The translations under genes were made by a program, and so were the position numbers. Positions 17,155 through 23,449 of a DNA stretch of 64,000 nucleotides are shown piece by piece. Every line of letters begins with the position of its first letter. The stretch's first letter is position 1. Below the pieces are notes generated by a model. That model did no database searches. It was not told the DNA's origin and saw only the letters and a list, made by a program, of their open reading frames with translations. The stretch spans positions 62,001 to 126,000 of the forward strand of contig NZ_JACHLB010000010.1 of NCBI RefSeq assembly GCF_014207905.1. The letters are read 5' to 3'. Source of the DNA: Flavobacterium notoginsengisoli (GTDB lineage Bacteria > Bacteroidota > Bacteroidia > Flavobacteriales > Flavobacteriaceae).

Positions 17155-18048
17155 ATGAAGACAAATAAAGAGGCTTTTTGTGACTATCTGCTATTGGAGA
17201 AAAAATATTCTTCTCATACTGTTAATGCGTATTTGGGGGATTTAACTGCTTTTGAGGTTTTTGTTGCAGAAGAATTCGGTCAAGAGAATGCTGATTTGGT
17301 TAATTATGGGCAGATTCGAAGTTGGATTGTTTCTTTGGTAGATCAGGATGTTTCTAATGTTTCAGTTAATAGGAAAGTGGCATCGCTAAAAGCTTTTTAT
17401 AAATTTCTTTTGAAATCAAAGCAAATTGAAATTAATCCGATGTTGAAGCATAAGTCTTTGAAAACGCCTAAAGTGGTTCAGGTTCCTTTTTCTGAAAAAG
17501 AAATAAAAGATTTGATGGAGCAAATTGATGACCCTGTTGGATTCGAAGAAATCCGTGATAAATTGATTGTTGAGATGTTTTATGTGACGGGAATGCGTCG
17601 TGCAGAGCTGATTGGTTTGCAATTGAAAAATATAGATTGTTCTGCGGGATTGATAAAAGTTTTGGGTAAAAGAAATAAAGAGCGTTTGATTCCTATTTTG
17701 TCAATAATATCTAGTCAGATTGATATATATATAAAGGAGCGGGACGGTTTAGAAAATATTGTTGATTCGGATTATTTTTTTGTTTCGAAAAAAGGATTAA
17801 AATTGAGTGAATCTTTTGTATATCGTTTAATAAATTCATACTTTAGTAGAGTCTCAGAAAAGGTGAAAAAAAGTCCGCATGTGCTTCGTCATACTTTTGC
17901 AACTCATCTATTAAATAATGGGGCAGATTTGAATTCAGTTAAAGAGTTGTTAGGGCATTCTAGTTTGGCATCTACGCAAGTTTATACTCATAATAGTTTG
18001 GCGGAACTTAAAAAGGTGTATATAGGTGCGCATCCGCGGAATAAATAA
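17155..18048 (+). CDS. xerC: Xer-type tyrosine recombinase
   Basis: The 297-residue protein has the length and two-domain layout of XerC/XerD: an N-terminal SAM-like core-binding domain (about 1-85) and a C-terminal catalytic domain with the full set of residues Arg148 (T-G-M-R), Lys172 (L-G-K), His242 and Arg245 (H-V-L-R-H-T), His268 (L-G-H-S-S) and nucleophile Tyr277. Xer recombinases resolve chromosome dimers at dif next to the replication terminus with FtsK. I see no neighbouring cargo, attachment sites or phage genes, so this is a chromosomal recombinase and not an integrase. Assignment to XerC and not XerD rests only on its position before hpf and tuf, which I recall as common in Flavobacteria. 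It lies 33 nt before hpf, probably cotranscribed. Confidence 0.85.
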   Translation: MKTNKEAFCDYLLLEKKYSSHTVNAYLGDLTAFEVFVAEEFGQENADLVNYGQIRSWIVSLVDQDVSNVSVNRKVASLKAFYKFLLKSKQIEINPMLKHKSLKTPKVVQVPFSEKEIKDLMEQIDDPVGFEEIRDKLIVEMFYVTGMRRAELIGLQLKNIDCSAGLIKVLGKRNKERLIPILSIISSQIDIYIKERDGLENIVDSDYFFVSKKGLKLSESFVYRLINSYFSRVSEKVKKSPHVLRHTFATHLLNNGADLNSVKELLGHSSLASTQVYTHNSLAELKKVYIGAHPRNK

Positions 18049-18081
18049 TAATTCTAAAATGTTAATCCTAAAATTTTTATT

Positions 18082-18384
18082 ATGAAGGTAGATGTTCATG
18101 CAGTTAACTTTACTGTTGACAGAAAATTGGTCGATTTTATTCAGGAGAGAATGGATAAGTTGGAGAAATACTATGATCGTGTAGTTTCGTCAGATGTTTT
18201 TTTGAAGGTTGAAAGAACTAGTGATAAAGAAAATAAAGCGGTGGAGATTAAGATTAATGTTCCTGGGGATGATTTTTTGGTTAAAAAACAGTGTAAGACA
18301 TTTGAGGAAGCGGTAGAGCTTTCTGCGGAATCGTTAGAACGTTTACTTGTGAAAAGGAAAGAAAAAATAAGAGCACACATTTAA
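18082..18384 (+). CDS. hpf: short ribosome hibernation-promoting factor (HPF/RaiA family)
   Basis: The 100-residue protein matches the beta-alpha-beta-beta-beta-alpha fold of HPF/YfiA: V-H-A-V-N-F at the start, D-K-L-E-K-Y-Y-D-R in helix 1, and a Lys-rich second helix ending in R-K-E-K-I-R-A. It binds the decoding centre of idle ribosomes in stationary phase. The C-terminal dimerisation domain of long HPF is absent, so it is of the short type. Its location among rpsU, tRNA, tuf and ribosomal protein genes fits a translation role. A terminator-like hairpin at 18439 could end this transcript. Confidence 0.93.
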   Translation: MKVDVHAVNFTVDRKLVDFIQERMDKLEKYYDRVVSSDVFLKVERTSDKENKAVEIKINVPGDDFLVKKQCKTFEEAVELSAESLERLLVKRKEKIRAHI

Positions 18385-18407
18385 TTGAAATTTTTTTTGA
18401 AAAATGT

Positions 18408-18437
18408 TTTGATTAAAAGATAAAATAGCTACATTTG
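18408..18437 (+). promoter_or_regulatory. promoter of the tRNA-tuf operon
   Basis: TTTG at 18408-18411, 18 nt spacer, TACATTTG at 18430-18437: one of the best consensus matches in the window. The first tRNA starts 37 nt after the -7 box. Confidence 0.75.
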
Positions 18438-18438
18438 C

Positions 18439-18465
18439 AGTCCGTTAGAAATAGCGGACTTTTTT
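18439..18465 (+). terminator. hairpin with T-run overlapping the promoter region
   Basis: AGTCCG at 18439-18444 pairs with CGGACT at 18455-18460, followed by five more T. The left arm lies at or before the expected start of the tRNA transcript, so only readthrough RNA from hpf would contain the whole hairpin. Confidence 0.6.
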
Positions 18466-18474
18466 ATTGCATTC

Positions 18475-18548
18475 GCCGATGTAGCTCAGCTGGCTAGAGC
18501 AGCTGATTTGTAATCAGCAGGTCGTGGGTTCGAGTCCCTCTATCGGCT
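18475..18548 (+). tRNA. tRNA-Thr (anticodon TGT)
   Basis: Cloverleaf of 74 nt: acceptor GCCGATG / TATCGGC, D-arm G-C-T-C-A-G-C, anticodon stem GCTGA / TCAGC enclosing loop TTTGTAA with anticodon TGT, T-arm GTGGG with G-T-T-C-G-A-G. The CCA end is not encoded. First gene of the cluster. Confidence 0.96.
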
Positions 18549-18606
18549 CAAAATAATTCAAATGCGATTTGAATTTGTTCATTAAAATAATGAGATTTTA
18601 AAACTA

Positions 18607-18687
18607 GGGGAGATACTCAAGCGGCCAACGAGGGCAGACTGTAAATCTGCTGTGTGAACTTCGCAGGTTCGAATCCTGCTCTCCCCA
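18607..18687 (+). tRNA. tRNA-Tyr (anticodon GTA)
   Basis: Class II tRNA of 81 nt with long variable arm. Acceptor GGGGAGA / TCTCCCC, anticodon stem GCAGA / TCTGC around CTGTAAA gives GTA. The T-loop is G-T-T-C-G-A-A. No encoded CCA. Confidence 0.95.
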
Positions 18688-18768
18688 CAAAAAAAGAGAT
18701 TGAGGTTTAGTGTTTTAGGTTTTAGGGATCTAAAATCTAAATTCGAAAATCTAAAATCAGAACTCTCT
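18688..18768. other. AT-rich spacer between tRNA-Tyr and tRNA-Thr(GGT)
   Basis: The 81-bp spacer is about one tRNA long but cannot fold as one. It contains GTTTTAGGTTTTAGGGATC followed by two copies of the AAATCTAAA motif (18733-18742 and 18747-18758), also seen at 12632-12663. In the E. coli cluster of the same order a glycine tRNA occupies this position. Confidence 0.6.
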
Positions 18769-18840
18769 GCCGGTGTAGCTCAGGGGTAGAGTGCTTCCTT
18801 GGTAAGGAAGAGGTCTCGGGTTCAAATCCCGACATTGGCT
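18769..18840 (+). tRNA. tRNA-Thr (anticodon GGT)
   Basis: Cloverleaf of 72 nt: acceptor GCCGGTG pairs with CATTGGC using two G-T pairs; anticodon stem CTTCC / GGAAG around TTGGTAA gives GGT. T-arm CTCGGGTTCAAATCCCGA. It lies 55 nt before tuf. Confidence 0.95.
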
Positions 18841-18895
18841 CAAGTAAGTAGGAAATTGAAAATTAATATATAACTAAGATTAAAAATTAAGTAAA

Positions 18896-20083
18896 ATGGC
18901 AAAGGAGAATTTTAATCGTTCCAAACCGCACTTAAACATAGGTACAATTGGACACGTAGATCACGGAAAAACTACATTAACTGCTGCAATTACAAAAGTA
19001 TTGTCAGATGCTGGTTACTGTCAAGCAAAATCGTTTGATCAAATCGATAACGCTCCAGAGGAGAAAGAAAGAGGTATTACTATTAATACATCTCACGTAG
19101 AGTATGAAACAGCTAACCGTCACTACGCTCACGTTGACTGTCCAGGTCACGCGGATTACGTAAAGAACATGGTTACTGGAGCTGCTCAAATGGACGGAGC
19201 TATCTTAGTAGTTGCTGCTACAGATGGTCCAATGCCACAAACTCGTGAGCACATCCTTTTAGGTCGTCAGGTTGGTATTCCAAGAATCGTTGTTTTCATG
19301 AACAAAGTGGATATGGTTGATGATGCTGAGTTATTAGAGCTTGTTGAAATGGAAATTAGAGATTTATTATCTTTCTACGAATATGATGGAGATAATGGTC
19401 CTGTAGTTCAAGGTTCTGCTTTAGGAGGATTAAACAATGATCCAAACTGGGTACCTAAAATTATCGAATTAATGGAAGCTGTTGATGCTTGGATCGAAGA
19501 GCCAGTACGTGACGTTGCTAAACCATTCTTGATGCCAGTTGAGGACGTATTTACAATTACAGGTCGTGGAACTGTTGCTACAGGTCGTATCGAAACTGGA
19601 GTTGCTAACACTGGAGATCCTGTTGAAATCATTGGTATGGGAGCTGAAAAATTAACTTCTACTATTACAGGAGTTGAGATGTTCCGTAAAATCCTTGATA
19701 GAGGTGAAGCTGGAGATAACGTAGGTTTATTGTTAAGAGGTATTGATAAAGCTGATATCAAAAGAGGTATGGTTATTATTAAGCCAGGTTCAGTAAAACC
19801 ACACGCTAAATTCAAAGCTGAGGTTTATATCTTGAAAAAAGAAGAAGGTGGACGTCACACTCCATTCCACAATAACTACCGTCCACAGTTCTACGTACGT
19901 ACAACTGACGTAACAGGAGTTATTTCTTTACCAGCAGGTGTAGAGATGGTAATGCCAGGTGATAACTTAACTATTGAGGTTGCTTTATTAAGCCCAATCG
20001 CTATGAACGTAGGTTTACGTTTCGCTATCCGTGAAGGTGGTAGAACAGTTGGTGCTGGTCAGGTAACTGAAATCGTAGAGTAA
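18896..20083 (+). CDS. tuf: translation elongation factor Tu
   Basis: EF-Tu delivers aminoacyl-tRNA to the ribosome with GTP. The 395-residue protein shows all GTPase motifs: G1 G-H-V-D-H-G-K-T (19-26), G3 D-C-P-G-H, G4 N-K-V-D, and the switch I segment E-R-G-I-T-I, followed by the two beta-barrel domains ending in G-A-G-Q-V-T-E-I-V-E. The codon use is strongly biased (GTT, ACT, GGT, CGT), as expected for a highly expressed gene. It is cotranscribed with the upstream tRNAs and downstream tRNA-Trp and secE. Only one tuf is visible in this window. Confidence 0.99.
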   Translation: MAKENFNRSKPHLNIGTIGHVDHGKTTLTAAITKVLSDAGYCQAKSFDQIDNAPEEKERGITINTSHVEYETANRHYAHVDCPGHADYVKNMVTGAAQMDGAILVVAATDGPMPQTREHILLGRQVGIPRIVVFMNKVDMVDDAELLELVEMEIRDLLSFYEYDGDNGPVVQGSALGGLNNDPNWVPKIIELMEAVDAWIEEPVRDVAKPFLMPVEDVFTITGRGTVATGRIETGVANTGDPVEIIGMGAEKLTSTITGVEMFRKILDRGEAGDNVGLLLRGIDKADIKRGMVIIKPGSVKPHAKFKAEVYILKKEEGGRHTPFHNNYRPQFYVRTTDVTGVISLPAGVEMVMPGDNLTIEVALLSPIAMNVGLRFAIREGGRTVGAGQVTEIVE

Positions 20084-20102
20084 TTCTATAAAAATAAATA
20101 AG

Positions 20103-20135
20103 AAAGCCAGTGATTATTTTTTAATCACTGGCTTT
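20103..20135 (+). terminator. hairpin after tuf (partial terminator or processing site)
   Basis: A perfect 14-bp stem AAAGCCAGTGATTA / TAATCACTGGCTTT with a T5 loop. Only three T follow within the stem before AATTA, so termination may be incomplete. It lies 4 nt before tRNA-Trp, where it might serve RNA processing or lower downstream expression. Confidence 0.6.
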
Positions 20136-20139
20136 AATT

Positions 20140-20210
20140 ACGGGCGTAGTTCAAGGGTAGAATAGCGGTCTCCAAAACCGTTGATGGGGGTTCGAATCCC
20201 TCCGCCCGTG
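20140..20210 (+). tRNA. tRNA-Trp (anticodon CCA)
   Basis: Cloverleaf of 71 nt: acceptor ACGGGCG / CGCCCGT with discriminator G, anticodon loop CTCCAAA giving CCA, T-arm GGGGGTTCGAATCCCTC. It lies between tuf and secE, 18 nt before the secE start, an arrangement frequent in bacteria. Confidence 0.96.
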
Positions 20211-20228
20211 CAATAAAAAATATATCAA

Positions 20229-20426
20229 ATGACAAAAGTTACTAATTATTTATCAGAGGCTTTCGAAGAGTTAAAGTCAAATGTTACTTGGCCAGCTTGG
20301 GCTGAAGTTCAAAAATTGACAATTGTTGTGTCTGTATTTTCGATTCTATTTGCTTTGGCAACTTGGGGAGTAGACGAATTTTTTGCAAAAGCTTTGGCTG
20401 GATTTTTTAACTGGTTAAAAGGATAA
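20229..20426 (+). CDS. secE: preprotein translocase subunit SecE
   Basis: This 65-residue single-span form of SecE has the conserved amphipathic helix (Y-L-S-E-A-F-E-E-L-K, then W-P-A-W-A-E-V) followed by one membrane segment (about 31-47). SecE clamps SecY in the Sec translocon. The position immediately before nusG is the classical arrangement. Confidence 0.96.
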   Translation: MTKVTNYLSEAFEELKSNVTWPAWAEVQKLTIVVSVFSILFALATWGVDEFFAKALAGFFNWLKG

Positions 20427-20436
20427 TTTTTTTGTG

Positions 20437-20988
20437 ATGGCAGATAATAATGTGAAAAAATGGTACGTAGTTAGAGCGGTTAGTGGTCAAGAGAATAAAG
20501 TGAAAGCTTATATTGAGACTGAGATTGCTAGATTAGGTATGGAGGATTATGTTTCCCAAGTTTTGGTTCCTACTGAAAAAGTAGTTACTGTAAAAGATGG
20601 GAAAAAATCATCTAAGGATAAAGTGTATTTTCCTGGATATGTTATGATCGAAGCTAACTTGGTTGGTGAGATTCCTCATATTATTAAGTCAATTACTAGT
20701 GTTATTGGATTTTTAGGAGAAACTAAAGGAGGAGAACCTGTTCCTTTAAGATTGTCTGAAGTCAACCGTATGTTAGGAAAAGTGGATGAACTAGCTGTAA
20801 ATACAGATACACGTTCTATACCATTTAGTGTTGGAGAAACGGTTAAGGTTATTGATGGACCTTTCAATGGATTTAATGGATCTGTTGAAAAAATCAATGA
20901 AGAGAAGCGTAAACTTGAAGTAATGGTTAAGATTTTCGGAAGAAAAACTCCATTAGAGTTAAGTTTTATGCAAGTTGAAAAAGTATAA
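20437..20988 (+). CDS. nusG: transcription termination/antitermination protein NusG
   Basis: The 183-residue protein has the NGN domain (K-W-Y-V-V-R-A-V-S-G-Q-E-N-K-V) and C-terminal KOW domain (V-K-V-I-D-G-P-F-N-G-F-N-G-S-V). NusG binds RNA polymerase and couples transcription to Rho or the ribosome. The ATG at 20437 was preferred over the GTG codon at 20434. It follows secE by 10 nt. Confidence 0.96.
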   Translation: MADNNVKKWYVVRAVSGQENKVKAYIETEIARLGMEDYVSQVLVPTEKVVTVKDGKKSSKDKVYFPGYVMIEANLVGEIPHIIKSITSVIGFLGETKGGEPVPLRLSEVNRMLGKVDELAVNTDTRSIPFSVGETVKVIDGPFNGFNGSVEKINEEKRKLEVMVKIFGRKTPLELSFMQVEKV

Positions 20989-21011
20989 TTTTTTGTTACA
21001 CTATAATAAAC

Positions 21012-21040
21012 CATTGTGATCGCTTCCATTGATCACAGTG
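21012..21040 (+). promoter_or_regulatory. hairpin in the nusG-rplK spacer
   Basis: CATTGTGATC pairs with GATCACAGTG (10 bp, one G-T) across a 9-nt loop, 15 nt before the rplK ATG. No T-run follows, so it is not a typical terminator. A translational control structure for the L11-L1 genes is possible but unproven. Confidence 0.45.
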
Positions 21041-21055
21041 TTAAATTTTTTAAAA

Positions 21056-21493
21056 ATGGCTAAAGAAATTAGTAAGGTAGTTAAACTACAAGTTAAGGGA
21101 GGTGCTGCGAACCCGTCGCCACCGGTTGGACCTGCTTTAGGAGCTGCTGGGGTTAACATCATGGAGTTTTGTAAGCAATTTAATGCTAGAACTCAAGATA
21201 AACCTGGCAAAATTTGTCCAGTGCAAATCACTGTGTACAAAGACAAATCATTTGATTTTGTTGTTAAGACTCCTCCAGCAGCAGTTCAGTTAATGGAAGC
21301 TGCAAAGCTAAAATCTGGTTCTGGTGAGCCTAATCGTAAAAAAGTAGCTAGCGTTACTTGGGAACAAATTAGAACTATTGCTGAAGACAAAATGCCAGAC
21401 TTAAATGCTTTCACAATTGAGAAAGCTATGAGTATGGTTGCTGGAACAGCTAGATCTATGGGTATAACTGTATCAGGAGATGCTCCTTTTTAA
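21056..21493 (+). CDS. rplK: 50S ribosomal protein uL11
   Basis: The 145-residue protein has the uL11 N-terminal domain (V-K-L-Q-V-K-G-G-A-A-N-P-S-P-P-V-G-P-A-L-G) and C-terminal rRNA-binding domain ending in G-I-T-V-S. It forms the GTPase-associated centre with the L10-L12 stalk. The open frame extends upstream to 21029, but the family start M-A-K-E-I is at 21056. rplA follows after 13 nt. Confidence 0.97.
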   Translation: MAKEISKVVKLQVKGGAANPSPPVGPALGAAGVNIMEFCKQFNARTQDKPGKICPVQITVYKDKSFDFVVKTPPAAVQLMEAAKLKSGSGEPNRKKVASVTWEQIRTIAEDKMPDLNAFTIEKAMSMVAGTARSMGITVSGDAPF

Positions 21494-21506
21494 TTAAGAA
21501 AAAGAA

Positions 21507-22196
21507 ATGGCAAAATTAACAAAAAAGCAAAAAGAGGCTGCTTCAAAAATTGAAAAGAACAAATTATACTCTTTAAAAGATGCTGCTGCATTAATTAAAG
21601 TTGTTGCTTCTGCAAAATTTGATGAGTCTGTTGATATCGCAGTTCGTTTGGGTGTTGATCCAAGAAAAGCGAATCAAATGGTTAGAGGTGTAGTTACATT
21701 ACCTCACGGAACAGGAAAAGACGTTAAAGTATTAGCATTGGTTACTCCAGATAAAGAAGCTGAAGCAAGAGAAGCTGGAGCAGATCACGTTGGTCTTGAC
21801 GATTACTTACAAAAAATTAAAGACGGTTGGACAGATGTTGATGTGATCATTACTATGCCTGCTGTTATGGGTAAATTAGGTCCATTAGGTCGTATTTTAG
21901 GACCTAGAGGTTTAATGCCAAACCCTAAGACAGGTACTGTAACTATGGATGTTGCAAAAGCTGTTCAAGAAGTTAAAGCTGGTAAAATTGACTTTAAAGT
22001 TGATAAAACTGGTATCGTTCACGCTGGTATTGGTAAAGTTTCTTTCGGAGCTGAGCAAATCGTTGAGAACGCACACGAAATTATTCAAACATTAATAAAA
22101 CTTAAACCAACTGCTGCTAAAGGTACATACATTAAAGGTATTCACCTTACAAGCACAATGAGTCCTGCTATCGCATTAGACCCTAAAGCAGTATAA
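21507..22196 (+). CDS. rplA: 50S ribosomal protein uL1
   Basis: The 229-residue protein contains the uL1 signature segment around residue 120-150 (G-P-L-G-R-I-L-G-P-R-G-L-M-P-N-P-K) and normal family length. uL1 forms the mobile stalk that assists exit of deacylated tRNA and in many bacteria represses its own operon at a leader site near rplK. Codons are biased toward highly expressed preferences. Confidence 0.97.
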   Translation: MAKLTKKQKEAASKIEKNKLYSLKDAAALIKVVASAKFDESVDIAVRLGVDPRKANQMVRGVVTLPHGTGKDVKVLALVTPDKEAEAREAGADHVGLDDYLQKIKDGWTDVDVIITMPAVMGKLGPLGRILGPRGLMPNPKTGTVTMDVAKAVQEVKAGKIDFKVDKTGIVHAGIGKVSFGAEQIVENAHEIIQTLIKLKPTAAKGTYIKGIHLTSTMSPAIALDPKAV

Positions 22197-22218
22197 TTGG
22201 TAGTTAAAAATTTTTAGT

Positions 22219-22722
22219 ATGACTAGAGAAGAAAAATCAATCGCGATTGAAAATTTAACTGCGCAGTTAGCTGGTACAAATATCATTTACATTTCTGATA
22301 TTTCTGGTTTAAACGCAGAGATAACTTCAAACTTACGTAGAGCTTGTTTCAAAGCAGGTATCAAATTAGAAGTTGTAAAGAACACTTTGCTTGCAAAAGC
22401 AATGGAAGCTTCTGATAATGATTATGGTGATTTACCTACAGTTTTATCAGGTAACAGTGCTATCTTTATTTCTGATGTTGCTAACGCACCTGGAAAAATT
22501 ATCAAAGATTTCCGTAAGAAATCTGATAAACCAGTTTTAAAAGGAGCTTACATCAATTCTGAAGTATATATTGGGGATAACCAATTAGATGCATTAGCTA
22601 CAATTAAATCTAAAGAAGAGCTTATTGGAGAAATCATTGGATTATTACAATCTCCAGCTCAAAGAATTATTTCTGCTTTACAAAACAAATTCGCAGGAAG
22701 CGAAGAAGAAGGAGCAGAGTAA
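22219..22722 (+). CDS. rplJ: 50S ribosomal protein uL10
   Basis: The 167-residue protein matches uL10: N-terminal rRNA-binding domain (R-R-A-C-F-K-A-G-I-K-L-E-V-V-K-N-T-L) and a C-terminal helix that binds L7/L12 dimers, ending in an acidic tail. It is spaced 22 nt from rplA. An 89-nt gap with a small GAGGGAG / CTTCCTTG hairpin separates it from rplL. Confidence 0.96.
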   Translation: MTREEKSIAIENLTAQLAGTNIIYISDISGLNAEITSNLRRACFKAGIKLEVVKNTLLAKAMEASDNDYGDLPTVLSGNSAIFISDVANAPGKIIKDFRKKSDKPVLKGAYINSEVYIGDNQLDALATIKSKEELIGEIIGLLQSPAQRIISALQNKFAGSEEEGAE

Positions 22723-22811
22723 TTATAGTGAGGGAGTTTGCTTCCTTGCTGCTTAATTAGGCACAATAAATAAATTATATTTTTTACAAATCATTTTAAA
22801 CGATAGAGAAA

Positions 22812-23183
22812 ATGGCAGATTTGAAACAATTCGCAGAACAATTAGTTAACTTAACAGTTAAAGAAGTTAACGAATTAGCAACAATATTAAAAGACGAGTA
22901 CGGGATCGAGCCTGCTGCTGCAGCTGTAGTAGTTGCTGCTGGTGGTGGAGACGGTGCTGCTGAAGAAGCACAAACTGAATTTACAGTTGTATTGAAAGAT
23001 GCAGGAGCTTCTAAATTAGCTGTTGTAAAATTAGTTAAAGAATTAACTGGTTTAGGTCTTAAAGAAGCTAAAGATGTAGTTGACGGTGCACCAAGCAACG
23101 TTAAAGAAGGTGTTTCTAAAGAAGAGGCTGAAGGTCTTAAAAAATCTTTAGAAGAGGCTGGAGCTACTGTTGAGCTTAAATAA
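22812..23183 (+). CDS. rplL: 50S ribosomal protein bL12 (L7/L12)
   Basis: The 123-residue acidic protein has the N-terminal dimerisation domain, an Ala/Gly-rich hinge (about 35-53) and the C-terminal factor-binding domain with V-K-L-V-K-E-L-T-G-L-G-L-K-E-A-K. It recruits translation GTPases to the ribosome. It is followed by a terminator-like hairpin and then by rpoB. Confidence 0.97.
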   Translation: MADLKQFAEQLVNLTVKEVNELATILKDEYGIEPAAAAVVVAAGGGDGAAEEAQTEFTVVLKDAGASKLAVVKLVKELTGLGLKEAKDVVDGAPSNVKEGVSKEEAEGLKKSLEEAGATVELK

Positions 23184-23203
23184 TTAAACTCAGTTTAGAA
23201 CTA

Positions 23204-23247
23204 GGTTTAGACCTTGGATGGCAACATCCAAGGGTCTAAACCATTTT
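23204..23247 (+). terminator. terminator/attenuator between rplL and rpoB
   Basis: A 17-bp stem with one bulged G (left arm 23204-23220, right arm 23225-23242) capped by a GCAA tetraloop and followed by ATTTTTCG. It starts 20 nt after rplL, where partial termination is known in E. coli to set the ribosomal protein to polymerase ratio. Confidence 0.8.
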
Positions 23248-23449
23248 TCGTATAATAAAATATATTAAATTTTATTATTCCATAGTTTAAAATACGAAAA
23301 AGTTTTTGATCAATACGAAGAAAGAAAATTGAACTTCTTTATGCTGTTTTATTTTTAAAGATGTATTGATTATAATAAGAAAGTATAGATTAAACAGTGT
23401 GTTTTTACACAAAAAAATTACTTTTTTTTAATCAAAATTTTGTCCATTG

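Noticed and set aside
17155..18048. Integrase of a mobile element
   Set aside because: Length and residues fit Xer, and there are no attachment-site duplications or cargo although tRNA genes are near.
18688..18768. A missed tRNA between tRNA-Tyr and tRNA-Thr(GGT)
   Set aside because: No acceptor stem, T-arm (GGTTCGA) or anticodon stem can be built in this AT-rich spacer.
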